43,724 nucleotides of DNA from an uncultured Pseudanabaenaceae cyanobacterium (GTDB lineage: Bacteria > Cyanobacteriota > Cyanobacteriia > PCC-9006 > JAAUQQ01), in contig CALIJJ010000018.1 of the NCBI GenBank assembly GCA_938017515.1, positions 1-43,724 on the forward strand. The letters run 5' to 3'. The notes under the pieces are model-generated. The model made no database searches and was not told the origin of the DNA. It saw only the letters and a program-made list of their open reading frames with translations. Both the position numbers and the translations under genes were made by a program. Shown in pieces: positions 22,687 to 30,583 of the stretch. Within the stretch, counting starts at the first letter, position 1, and each line of letters opens with the position of its first letter.

Positions 22687-24345
22687 ATGGAATTCGCCTC
22701 CGCTGATCGTCCTCCCGCTGCATCAAAGAATCAAACTCAGTTTGAGGAAAATGGTTTGCCTTCAAGTTTTCCGACCACTGACGCCGATGTGATGGAAGAG
22801 GAGAATGTTGAAGCGTTGACGCCAGTCGATACTTCCTCCAATGATTCGACCTCACCAGAGGAACCGCCGAGTTCGTCAGGTGACTCGGAAAAAGAGTCAG
22901 AGAATGATTCAGAGTCAGGCTCGGCGGATAATTCAGCGAATGAGCCCTTCGCCAAGGATCCATTGGGCAATGCTTTTACCGCTAATGAGCCATCGGGCAA
23001 TGAGCCATCGGACAATGAGCCGTTAACTAATGAGTCCTTAGCCAATGAGCCATCGGGCAATGAGCTACCAGGCAATGAGCTATCAGGCAATGACTCATCG
23101 GGCAATGACTCATCGGGCAATTCTCCTCCTGCCAATGAGCCATCGGGCAATGACCCCATCGTTGAGGCTGATTCGGTTACGAGTCCCTCTGATAATGATG
23201 GTCCTGCTGCGGATGCGCCTTCGCCGGATTTGTCTGCATCAGAAGCAACGGTGCCGCTCGGAGAATCTGGCGCCCCTGAGGTGGATGGCTTAGATGCCCA
23301 ACCCCTAAAGCCTGCTTCGTCCCTGATCGACCTCAGCGCAGCACAATTTCAGGCGTCTCCCACGTTTCAACTCCAGGGAGGGCTGAGGAATAGCGATGCT
23401 GCAAATGCCGACGACCTGTTTAAATTTACGCTGGCCCGTTCTGGTGTCTTTACGGCCAACCTCACCGAACTGACCGGCGATGCAGATGTTCAGTTAATTC
23501 AAGATAAAAACGCAAACGGGATTGCCGATCCGGGCGAGATCCTAGCTTGGCAGTGGGAGCGCGGCGCAGCGTCTGAGTCCATTCGCAGCTTTTTGGGCGC
23601 GGGTGACTATATCGTGCGTGTCGCGAGCTACAACCAATCTAACGCCGACTATCAACTCGAAACAACTTTTGCTCAGGCAAATCAGGATGACCGTGCCTTT
23701 TCTATCGAACTGACGCCCCGTTCAGGACTCGATGTCCTTTCCGATGAGGCCATGGCGTCGATTCAGCGAGCGGCTGACTTCTGGAACGATGTGATCAGCC
23801 ACAGTAGCTTGGACGGGCCCCAAACCCTTTTCATTAACCTGTTTGGAACGCTGGATGATGAGAATTTCTTGGCCTATGCCGGTCCCCAGAGTTATCAGAC
23901 CACGGCGGATGGCCGACAACTGCCCCGTAGAGGTAGTGTCGTTATCAACACATCCTATGCAGACTTATACAATGGCAACCCGGACTATCTTGAGTCTGTG
24001 ATACGCCATGAATTAGGCCATGTGTTTGGTTTTGGTGTGGCTTGGGATAGTCGTGGCAATGACTTCGTCAATCCAGATAATCAGACCTATCGTGCCAACA
24101 CCCAGGCTGCCTATGCCTATGGTGAATTGCTGGGTGAATTTAGGGCCGTTGAAATCCCGCTTGATGATCAATCCGCCCATTGGAAAGAATCGATCCTGGA
24201 TAGTGAATTGATGACGCCTCGGGCCGAGACCCAAGGAACATCGATGCCCCTGAGCCAGGTTACGATTGCTTCGCTGCAGGATCTGGGCTGGAATGTGAAC
24301 TATGGCGCGGCAGAGGCTTTCACCTTGCCGACACCCGTCGCCTAA
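22687..24345 (+). CDS. Leishmanolysin-like metalloprotease with PPC domain and repeat linker
   Basis: 552 residues, no N-terminal signal peptide. An acidic Ser/Glu/Asn-rich region (1-95) is followed by about twelve 15-bp units (22984-23163) encoding the pentapeptide (P/S)SGN(E/D) and variants. A bacterial pre-peptidase C-terminal (PPC) domain follows (about 215-327), with an EF-hand-like loop DKNANGIADPGE. The protease domain is about 330-552. The zinc motif HELGH is at residues 441-445 ('RHELGHVFGFGVAW'), a further His at 498 ('SAHWKES') and a Met-turn-like ELMT with Met509, then 'IASLQDLGWNVNY'. The separated third His and ELM(T/A) fit the M8 leishmanolysin group of metzincins. It is probably a secreted or surface protease; export without a signal peptide, perhaps by a type I system, is inference. 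The ATG has no obvious ribosome binding site. Confidence 0.8.
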   Translation: MEFASADRPPAASKNQTQFEENGLPSSFPTTDADVMEEENVEALTPVDTSSNDSTSPEEPPSSSGDSEKESENDSESGSADNSANEPFAKDPLGNAFTANEPSGNEPSDNEPLTNESLANEPSGNELPGNELSGNDSSGNDSSGNSPPANEPSGNDPIVEADSVTSPSDNDGPAADAPSPDLSASEATVPLGESGAPEVDGLDAQPLKPASSLIDLSAAQFQASPTFQLQGGLRNSDAANADDLFKFTLARSGVFTANLTELTGDADVQLIQDKNANGIADPGEILAWQWERGAASESIRSFLGAGDYIVRVASYNQSNADYQLETTFAQANQDDRAFSIELTPRSGLDVLSDEAMASIQRAADFWNDVISHSSLDGPQTLFINLFGTLDDENFLAYAGPQSYQTTADGRQLPRRGSVVINTSYADLYNGNPDYLESVIRHELGHVFGFGVAWDSRGNDFVNPDNQTYRANTQAAYAYGELLGEFRAVEIPLDDQSAHWKESILDSELMTPRAETQGTSMPLSQVTIASLQDLGWNVNYGAAEAFTLPTPVA

Positions 24346-24391
24346 ACTCTCGCTGCCTAAACTTTCGCTGCCTAAACTTTTGCTCTCTAAC
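24340..24391. repeat. 15-bp tandem repeat carrying the stop codon
   Basis: GCCTAAACTCTCGCT (24340-24354), GCCTAAACTTTCGCT (24355-24369) and GCCTAAACTTTTGCT (24370-24384), then a degenerate CTCTAAC. Each copy carries an in-frame TAA; the first is the protease stop. The array occupies the gap to the convergent moaD-like gene. Confidence 0.9.
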
Positions 24392-24397
24392 TAAAAA

Positions 24398-24643
24398 CTA
24401 ACCCCCACTGACCGGGGGAATTAAGACGACCTCGTCGCCTGCTTGAAGAGTCGTGCCAGGTTCGACAAATTCGAGATTGACACCGAAGCGCGTTACATCG
24501 CGCCAGCGGGCAAGTTCTGGGTATTGGCTGATGAGGCGATCGCGCAGGCTTTCAACGGACTCACCCACGGCTGCGTCCATCACAACCTCGGGGGTTCCCA
24601 CAGCATCCTGGTACGCGGCAAATAACTTGACCGTAATCTGCAT
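24398..24643 (-). CDS. moaD: MoaD/ThiS family sulfur carrier protein
   Basis: 81 residues with a ubiquitin-like fold pattern. It starts 'MQITVKLFAAYQDAVG' (typical of MoaD) and ends 'GDEVVLIPPVSGG', with the C-terminal Gly-Gly that is adenylated by MoeB-type enzymes and then thiocarboxylated. MoaD is the small subunit of molybdopterin synthase (with MoaE). The 'LFA.YQDAVG' start and 'VVLIPPVSGG' favour MoaD over ThiS. No other molybdopterin gene lies nearby, so it is an orphan in this window. It is convergent with the protease gene. The ATG at 24643 fits the family start. Confidence 0.88.
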   Translation of the reverse strand: MQITVKLFAAYQDAVGTPEVVMDAAVGESVESLRDRLISQYPELARWRDVTRFGVNLEFVEPGTTLQAGDEVVLIPPVSGG

Positions 24644-24722
24644 TGGCTAGCCCACCTCGGTTGGTCTCGAATGCCCCAACCCAAATTCAATACGCCGAGT
24701 CTTATAGAGGAGCCATAGTAAA

Positions 24723-24746
24723 GTTGAGGAGCCGAAGCTCCTCAAC
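24723..24746 (-). promoter_or_regulatory. Perfect 10-bp hairpin with UUCG loop
   Basis: GTTGAGGAGC (24723-24732) and GCTCCTCAAC (24737-24746) pair perfectly. On the minus strand the loop is C-TTCG-G, the very stable tetraloop; on the plus strand it is CGAA. It lies 80 bp upstream of the moaD-like gene (minus strand) and 220 bp upstream of the 113-aa gene (plus strand). Only a short TTTA follows on the minus strand, so it is either a weak terminator or a leader element. Confidence 0.55.
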
Positions 24747-24966
24747 GACAACCTACTGCATATCAATACTATGTACTATAGCGGCTAGGAAACGAGAAAG
24801 TTGTTGTAGAGTGCCGCCATAAAACGGTGCTGCTCTGTAAAGATTGCACAAACCAATCTCGAAGATGCGGCCTTTTTTTATACTTGGCTGAGAGTCTCCG
24901 CCATAATTCTAGAGAACTGAGTGACCCCGAAAAATAAAAACTAAAGGATAAAAGCAGGGATCTTCC

Positions 24967-25308
24967 ATGAGCGATGCCATTCAGGTTGTTTCGCAACCGG
25001 CAACAGCCGAAATTACCAAAACCCCCGAGGAAATGCGCCGAGAACAAGAGCGCATGAGGGACGTCAGTATTTTGCTGGAGAACCTGTTTGCCAATGAGGA
25101 AGCAACGATCAAGTTGATCATTGACTGCCTCTACGATGTCGGTTCCGTCAACGTTGCCAATCGAAAAGTCCGCTGGCGCTCGGCCAATCAGCTTGCCAAG
25201 CTAATGGCACGCACGTCCAAGCCTGTGTTCAGAATCATTGCTTGGCGATGGTTCCGCAAGAATTGTGCAGAGCTGGTGGCCAAGTGGCTGGCCACGAAAG
25301 TTTCCTAG
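24967..25308 (+). CDS. Small basic hypothetical protein (113 aa)
   Basis: 113 residues. A charged helical N-terminal part ('PEEMRREQERMRDVSILLEN') is followed by 'TIKLIIDCLYDVGSVNVAN' and a strongly basic, Trp-rich amphipathic C-terminus ('RIIAWRWFRKNCAELVAKWL'). There is no signal peptide. It looks like a peripheral membrane or nucleic-acid-associated protein, but no family is recognised. AGGGAT lies about 8 nt before the ATG. Its TAG stop overlaps the TAG stop of the convergent PATAN response regulator gene within the palindrome CCTAGG. Confidence 0.75.
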   Translation: MSDAIQVVSQPATAEITKTPEEMRREQERMRDVSILLENLFANEEATIKLIIDCLYDVGSVNVANRKVRWRSANQLAKLMARTSKPVFRIIAWRWFRKNCAELVAKWLATKVS

Positions 25309-26522
25309 GCCGTCTCTTGGGATAGGGCGGGCAGCTCGCCGAGGTGACGTCGCACCGTGCTGATGACCTTCGCCGGTTCTAGGGGCTTGGGCATGAATTC
25401 TGTGGCTCCTGCGCCCTTGGCCTGGATGCGATCGAGCATGCGGGCATTGCTCGACAAAATAATAATCGGAGTGTCCCGAAAGGCGGGGGCCCGCCGGAGC
25501 TGGGTGCAGATCTCGTTGCCGTAGACCAGCGGCATCAGTAGGTCTAAAAAGATCAGATCGGGCTTGTGTTTCAAAATGGCCGAGAGGGCTTCCACCGAAT
25601 CTTGGACGCTGACAAACCGGTAACCTGCGGGCTGGAGAATTTGCTCCAGAATGTAGGCAATTTGCGCACTGTCATCCACGCACAGGATGGTTGGATTTCC
25701 CTTCGAGCGGCTCGGGCTGCTGGCCGTCTTCTCTTGCTCCTCTCGGCGACGACCTTGGCCACGGTTTTTGGCGTAGGAATTGGAGATATCGGGGATTTCT
25801 ACCAACTCCACCAGATTTTTCTGGATGGGGGGGGCCAGTAATTTGCCCAGTGCCATCAAGTTTTGCCGTGTGATGACTGACAGTTCTCGTAAAGAGGCTT
25901 TACCCGTCGCGAGACTGCTCAAGGCTTGGGCCAGTTTGGGAGACACCTGCTCCTTCAGCTTGGCTGGATGGGGAACGCGGGGGGCTAGATCCGGAGAGTG
26001 AGTGATCAGGCCGAGGTTGAACCACTGGGTGAGAAGCTGCTGCGACTTACTCAGGAGTTCTGCGGTGCTGAGGATTGCAATGGGCTCCTCCTTTTCCACC
26101 GCTGCATCGCCCATGGCAGAAACATGCTGAATCTGCTCCGATGCCAGCAGGATATCGAACAAAACATCCAGGAGGGTCTGGGCAATGAGGGAACTGGCTT
26201 CCTTGCGACCGACCTGTTGGCGCTTGATGAGAATGTTCAGCAGCCAATGTTCAGGGACGGGAGAGAGCTCTTGCTCCCGCACATGGATGGCATCGGGGCT
26301 GAGCCGACAAAACTGCTTGAGCAGCCGTCGCCAGCGTCGATATTGGTGTTTTCCGCCGCTGGCCCAGAAGAGCCGACCAACGCGAAAGAACAGCTTCCAA
26401 GTGGTGCCATCGGCCGCTTTGACGACCAACTGACCATTGACTTGGGTTTGGATTGCCTTTTGGAGATGGGCCGCCAGTTCTTTGACGGAATAACCCTGCT
26501 TTTGGACAGATGCGGTTGCCAT
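25305..26522 (-). CDS. PATAN-domain response regulator (PatA/PixG type)
   Basis: 405 residues. The N-terminal PATAN (DUF4388-type) domain (about 10-125: 'VNGQLVVKAADGTTWKLFFRVGRLFWASGG') is followed by a helical middle region (to about 270), a basic linker and a C-terminal receiver domain (about 278-395). The receiver has 'ILCVDDSAQ', the phospho-acceptor Asp327 in 'LIFLDLLMP', and the conserved Lys in 'FMPKPLEP'. This is the architecture of PatA, PixG and TaxP1, which act in heterocyst patterning or type IV pilus phototaxis. Output through protein interaction is expected, as there is no DNA-binding domain. No chemotaxis genes are adjacent. The ATG at 26522 is the family-like start. Confidence 0.88.
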   Translation of the reverse strand: MATASVQKQGYSVKELAAHLQKAIQTQVNGQLVVKAADGTTWKLFFRVGRLFWASGGKHQYRRWRRLLKQFCRLSPDAIHVREQELSPVPEHWLLNILIKRQQVGRKEASSLIAQTLLDVLFDILLASEQIQHVSAMGDAAVEKEEPIAILSTAELLSKSQQLLTQWFNLGLITHSPDLAPRVPHPAKLKEQVSPKLAQALSSLATGKASLRELSVITRQNLMALGKLLAPPIQKNLVELVEIPDISNSYAKNRGQGRRREEQEKTASSPSRSKGNPTILCVDDSAQIAYILEQILQPAGYRFVSVQDSVEALSAILKHKPDLIFLDLLMPLVYGNEICTQLRRAPAFRDTPIIILSSNARMLDRIQAKGAGATEFMPKPLEPAKVISTVRRHLGELPALSQETA

Positions 26523-27040
26523 GGTGTCGTGAGCAAACTTGTATGGATCAGTCTTTTCATGATGAAAAGTTGACGGCCAAGTGAGATCCCAAGGAGCGAG
26601 ACGTTAAGGGAAGTATCTGCATCGTGGTATCTGCATTCTGAAGCGCAACTGAACGCTGCGACTTCAACCTTGACCTGGCGTAGTATTTAAGCCCTGTGAC
26701 CTGATAATGCCCAGATTTTTGATTGGAAAAACGGGCGGTGAAAAACGACTAGATTCGGTTGCGATCGCGATCTGAAATATATTCCGCTGCATTTTATTGC
26801 CCTACGGGGATCCTTTTTGGGAGGTTCAGAACAGCTTCTTTCTGAACTCATCCGAGCATTGGTCAAGCTCGTTGCAAGAAGACCTGTTTTTTTGCTTTAC
26901 AATGCTTGAAATTCGCTCGGGATCATCATGACTGTGCCCGTGGACCTATGACTTGCTGCAAGGCTGACGTCCACTGCCGCACACATAGGGCTGACATCGA
27001 GGAAGGTTTCGACAGGCGCAGCACTTCAGGTGGGAATTTT
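26523..27040. other. Divergent intergenic region with tandem duplication and hairpins
   Basis: About 520 bp between the response regulator (-) and the branching enzyme (+). It holds the hairpin CTTTTCA/TGAAAAG (26553-26569), a 14-bp tandem duplication GTATCTGCATCGTG/GTATCTGCATTCTG (26613-26640) and a hairpin GTTCAGA/TCTGAAC (26824-26847). A -10-like TACAAT (26898-26903) follows a T-rich stretch; TTGCAA at 26872 is 20 bp upstream, too far for a good -35. If TACAAT is used, the branching enzyme leader is about 130 nt. No RNA gene recognised. Confidence 0.4.
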
Positions 27041-28624
27041 ATGAGTCTTGGCTACGTCGCTCTCGTTCTTCATGCGCACTTACCGTTTGTTCGTCACCCT
27101 GAGAGTGACTATGTTTTGGAGGAGGAATGGCTGTATGAAGCCATCATTGAGACCTACATTCCGCTCCTCCATGTTTTTGAGGGGCTGAAACGAGACGGCA
27201 TTGACTTCAAGATGACCATGAGCATGACACCGCCACTGGTGTCCATGCTTCGGGATGAGGTGCTGCAGGATCGTTTTGACGAACACTTGGCCCTTTTGCG
27301 TGAATTGGCAGAGAAGGAGGTCGTTCACAACGAGCACAATGGCCACCTCAAGTACTTGGCGGAATACTACGTCGAGGAATTTGGCAAGGTTAAATCCACC
27401 TGGGAGCGCTACGATCGCGACCTGATCAAAGCCTTCCGCCAGTTCCTAGAAAGTGGCAACCTTGAGATCATTACCTGCGGGGCAACCCACGGTTATCTGC
27501 CCCTAATGCAGATGTATCCCCAGGCGGTGTGGGCACAAATCCAGGTCGCCTGCGAGAGCTATGAGGAGAACTTTGGCCGGGCGCCCAAAGGCATTTGGCT
27601 GCCGGAGTGCGCCTACTACAATGGCGTTGAACGCATGCTGGCCGATGCGGGCCTACGCTACTTCCTCACCGATGGCCACGGCATTCTCTACGCGAAGCCC
27701 CGGCCTCGGTTTGGCTCCTACGCACCGATCTTCACGGAAGCAGGGGTTGCGGCCTTCGGTCGTGACCAGGAATCTTCCCAGCAGGTTTGGTCGTCTAAGG
27801 TGGGCTATCCCGGTGCTGCTGAGTACCGCGAATTCTACAAAGACTTGGGCTGGGATGCCGAGTATGAGTACATCAAGCCGTACATCATGCCCAATGGCCA
27901 ACGCAAAAATACCGGCATCAAGTACCACAAGATCACCAGCAAAGATGGTGGTGAAAAGAGCCTCTACGATCCCTATTGGGCCAAGGAGAAGGCGGCGGAA
28001 CATGCGGGAGACTTCATGTTCAACCGCGGCAAGCAGATCGAACACCTCAACCATTTGATGCAGCGTCCGCCGTTGGTGGTCTCGCCCTACGACGCGGAGC
28101 TATTTGGTCACTGGTGGTATGAAGGACCCTGGTTTATTGACTATTTCTTCCGCAAGTCTTGGTTTGACCAGAACACCTATGACATGACCCACTTGGCGGA
28201 GTATCTGCAGCTGCAGCCGACCCAGCAGGTGGCAATCCCGTCCCAGTCAAGCTGGGGCTACAAGGGGTTCCATGAGTATTGGTTGAATGAGACCAATGCC
28301 TGGGTCTATCCGCACCTGCACAAGGCGGCAGAGCGGATGATTGAGCTGGCCAAGCGGGAGCCGGTGGATGAGCTGGAGTGGCGGGCGCTGAATCAGGCGG
28401 CCCGGGAGGTGCTGCTGGCACAGTCTTCTGACTGGGCGTTTATTATGCGGACGGGGACGATGGTGCCCTACGCGGTGCGACGGACGCGATCGCATGTCCA
28501 GCGCTTCACCAAGCTCTATGAGGACATCCTCAAAGGCGAATTGGATTCGGGTTGGCTGGAAAAGGTCGAAATTATCGACAACATCTTTCCCAACATCAAT
28601 TACCGGGTCTATCGTCCCCTGTAG
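27041..28624 (+). CDS. GH57 1,4-alpha-glucan branching enzyme
   Basis: 527 residues. The N-terminal GH57 domain starts 'GYVALVLHAHLPFVRHPE', the classic first motif. The nucleophile is Glu189 in 'GIWLPECAYYNG'; the general acid/base is probably Asp351 in 'SPYDAELFGHWWYEGP'. A DUF1957-like helical C-terminus follows ('ARSHVQRFTKLYEDI' region). The closest characterised type is the TK1436/TTHA1902 branching enzyme, which introduces alpha-1,6 branches in glucans, so a role in glycogen metabolism is likely; amylopullulanase-type activities are possible for GH57. The ATG at 27041 is chosen because the conserved fold begins immediately after it; an in-frame ATG at 26906 would add a Cys/His-rich head unlike the family. 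Confidence 0.9.
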   Translation: MSLGYVALVLHAHLPFVRHPESDYVLEEEWLYEAIIETYIPLLHVFEGLKRDGIDFKMTMSMTPPLVSMLRDEVLQDRFDEHLALLRELAEKEVVHNEHNGHLKYLAEYYVEEFGKVKSTWERYDRDLIKAFRQFLESGNLEIITCGATHGYLPLMQMYPQAVWAQIQVACESYEENFGRAPKGIWLPECAYYNGVERMLADAGLRYFLTDGHGILYAKPRPRFGSYAPIFTEAGVAAFGRDQESSQQVWSSKVGYPGAAEYREFYKDLGWDAEYEYIKPYIMPNGQRKNTGIKYHKITSKDGGEKSLYDPYWAKEKAAEHAGDFMFNRGKQIEHLNHLMQRPPLVVSPYDAELFGHWWYEGPWFIDYFFRKSWFDQNTYDMTHLAEYLQLQPTQQVAIPSQSSWGYKGFHEYWLNETNAWVYPHLHKAAERMIELAKREPVDELEWRALNQAAREVLLAQSSDWAFIMRTGTMVPYAVRRTRSHVQRFTKLYEDILKGELDSGWLEKVEIIDNIFPNINYRVYRPL

Positions 28625-28672
28625 GTTTGGTGACCGAAACCCTGAGGTTGCCAAAACCCCTAAGCAAATCTC

Positions 28673-28796
28673 GATCAAACCCACCGCACCTTGCGCAGCC
28701 CGCTGAAAAACGACGGGTTTTGCGTCGCCCATGGAAGACGGTGGGTTTTATTCGTCATAATGGTAGGAATTCATACATTTTGATGAAACCCACCCT
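28673..28796. repeat. MITE-like inverted repeat cluster
   Basis: AAACCCACCG (28677-28686) is the reverse complement of CGGTGGGTTT (28739-28748), and AAACCCACC recurs at 28786-28794, so the middle arm can pair with either flank. ACGACGGGTTTTGCGTCG lies between (about 28710-28727). No protein is encoded. The arrangement resembles small non-autonomous or palindromic repeats found between cyanobacterial genes. Confidence 0.55.
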
Positions 28797-28811
28797 ACGG
28801 ACCTCGGATTT

Positions 28812-30026
28812 GTGACCGTTTCTCGACGACAATTTTTGGCGGGCTCGGCGGCAGTGGTCGCTGGACAAATGACGACGGGCTGCACGTTTTTCCAGCGCTC
28901 GTCGCTCAAGGTACAAATTTTGGATGGCACGCTGCCCGTACAGTTGCTGAAGCTGTTTCGGCGGCAGATGAAAGCCCAAGGGGGGGGCGGCAAATTCAAG
29001 TTTGTGCCGGTGCCCAGCACCAACGAAGTCTTTACGATTTTGCAGTATTGGCGAGCGGGCCAGGATGCCTACCAGCGAGGGCGGATTAAGCTGCCGTTTC
29101 GGGGCGGTAAAAATCCGGTGGACCTGATTACGTTGGGGGATGCTTGGTTGACCGGGGCGATTCGCAAGCAATTGATTCAGCCCTTGGATCCATCTCAATG
29201 GTCTGAGTGGGAAGGGTTGCCAGAGCAATGGCGATCGCTCGTTCGGCGCAACGATGAGGGACTCATGGACCCCCAGGGCAAAATCTGGGCCGCTCCCTAT
29301 CGAGGGGGCAGCACGGTCATTGCCTATCGTAAAAACCGCCTGAGAGATCTCGACCTCAAGATCGAGGATTGGGACGATCTCTGGAACGAAAAGCTTAAGG
29401 GGCACATTTCTCTACTGGACGATCCTCGGGAAGTGATTGGTCTGACGCTCAAGTCTTTGGGAACGTCCTACAACACGACTGAGCCACGAAGCGTTGCAGG
29501 TCTTGAAGAAAAGCTGGGAGCGCTCCACGCCCAGACGAAGCTTTACGCGTCCAATTACTATTTGCAGCCCCTGCTCCTGGAGGATACCTGGGTGGCGGTG
29601 GGCTGGTCGGGGGATCTGTTGCCGCTGCTGCAGCGCGATCGCAACCTTGCTCTGGTCTATCCCAAATCCGGCACGTCTCTCTGGGCCGACCTCTGGGTTC
29701 AGCCCCGGGGCAATGTTGCGGAGCAGCCACCGAGTCTCAATCCCGTGTCCAATGACTGGATCAATTTTTGCTGGGAATCGGATGTGGCAAAACTGATTTC
29801 GACCTTCAGCAACGGTAGTTCGCCTCGCTCTCTGGACGTAACGGCTCAAGGCACAACCGGTCGGGGTCCAACAGACTGGGAACTCTCGCCCGAAAAACAA
29901 GCAATTGTGTTGCCGGAGGAGGAACGTTTGCTGAACAGTGAGTTTATTCAGCCCCTACCCCAGAAAAATTTGGATGCCTACCAATCCCTGTGGCAAGAGA
30001 TGAAAAAAGGAGAATTGTCCCCCTAG
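28812..30026 (+). CDS. Tat-exported lipoprotein, extracellular solute-binding protein
   Basis: 404 residues from a GTG start. A twin-arginine signal SRRQFLAG (residues 4-11) is followed by a hydrophobic run and a lipobox-like TTGC with Cys24, so the protein should be exported folded and lipid-anchored. The rest resembles spermidine/putrescine-type solute-binding proteins (PotD/PotF fold): 'VDLITLGDAWLTGAI', 'IWAAPYRGGSTVIAYRKN', 'WDDLWNEKLKGHISLLDDPREVIGL'-type motifs, shown here by 'GHISLLDDPREVIGL', and 'EDTWVAVGWSGDLLPLL'. No permease or ATPase gene is adjacent, so it is an orphan receptor and the ligand cannot be assigned. The GNAT gene begins 17 bp downstream, suggesting co-transcription. 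Confidence 0.85.
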   Translation: MTVSRRQFLAGSAAVVAGQMTTGCTFFQRSSLKVQILDGTLPVQLLKLFRRQMKAQGGGGKFKFVPVPSTNEVFTILQYWRAGQDAYQRGRIKLPFRGGKNPVDLITLGDAWLTGAIRKQLIQPLDPSQWSEWEGLPEQWRSLVRRNDEGLMDPQGKIWAAPYRGGSTVIAYRKNRLRDLDLKIEDWDDLWNEKLKGHISLLDDPREVIGLTLKSLGTSYNTTEPRSVAGLEEKLGALHAQTKLYASNYYLQPLLLEDTWVAVGWSGDLLPLLQRDRNLALVYPKSGTSLWADLWVQPRGNVAEQPPSLNPVSNDWINFCWESDVAKLISTFSNGSSPRSLDVTAQGTTGRGPTDWELSPEKQAIVLPEEERLLNSEFIQPLPQKNLDAYQSLWQEMKKGELSP

Positions 30027-30043
30027 AATTCCATTGGTGAACT

Positions 30044-30490
30044 GTGTCTGTCTTGATTCGTACGGCTGATTATCAAATCGATGGTGTGGCGATCCGAGCT
30101 ATCCGTCGTGAGGTCTTTTGTGGGGAGCAAAAGATACCAGAAGCGCTGGATTTTGATGGTCGAGATGCTACGGCGCAGCATTGGTTAGTCGAAATGGGGC
30201 TGGTGGATAGGGGCACTCAAGCCGTGGCCACAGTGCGATCGCGCACCATTGCCCCCGACACCCATAAAATCGAACGCCTCGCCGTGCTCCCGTCCCATCG
30301 TCGCCGGGGGATTGCCTTGGCCTTGATGGAATTTGTCCTGAAACAGCTCCAGCAGCAGGGCGGTAAAACCGTGGTTGTTCATGCCCAGGGCTATATTCAG
30401 CCCCTCTACGATCGCCTGCAATTTTTGCCCGAAGGCGATCGCTTTGTTGAAGCCGGGATTGAGCATGTCAAGATGGTGCGGTGTATCTGA
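30044..30490 (+). CDS. GNAT family N-acetyltransferase
   Basis: 148 residues from a GTG start, with GGTGA about 8 nt upstream. The acetyl-CoA-binding motif A is 'IERLAVLPSHRRRGIALALMEF' in outline; its core RRRGIA matches the (Q/R)xxGx(G/A) signature (about residues 86-91). The later 'VVVHAQGYIQPLYDRLQFLPEGDRF' fits the ElaA/YjcF-like GNAT subgroup; the visible key part is 'AQGYIQPLYDRLQF'. The substrate is unknown. It lies 17 bp after the binding lipoprotein gene, so polyamine acetylation is a tempting idea but pure inference. Confidence 0.85.
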   Translation: MSVLIRTADYQIDGVAIRAIRREVFCGEQKIPEALDFDGRDATAQHWLVEMGLVDRGTQAVATVRSRTIAPDTHKIERLAVLPSHRRRGIALALMEFVLKQLQQQGGKTVVVHAQGYIQPLYDRLQFLPEGDRFVEAGIEHVKMVRCI

Positions 30491-30583
30491 CCCCTCGCCT
30501 GTATTGGGCCGCTCTGACTCATGGGGTGGTTACTGTGAAGGCAGGCCATAACTCGTTCGATAGTCAACTTGGGAAGGTGAACC

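Noticed and set aside
22737..23159. 140-codon antisense frame rich in Gly-Ser-Leu-Pro
   Set aside because: It is the reverse reading of the pentapeptide repeat array of the protease gene.
22984..23163. Regular spacing of similar units, suggestive of CRISPR
   Set aside because: The units are contiguous 15-bp tandem repeats in frame in a protein linker, with no unique spacers.
24398..24643. ThiS rather than MoaD identity
   Set aside because: The N-terminal LFAAYQDAVG and the VVLIPPVSGG end fit MoaD better, although short sulfur carriers are hard to separate without neighbours.
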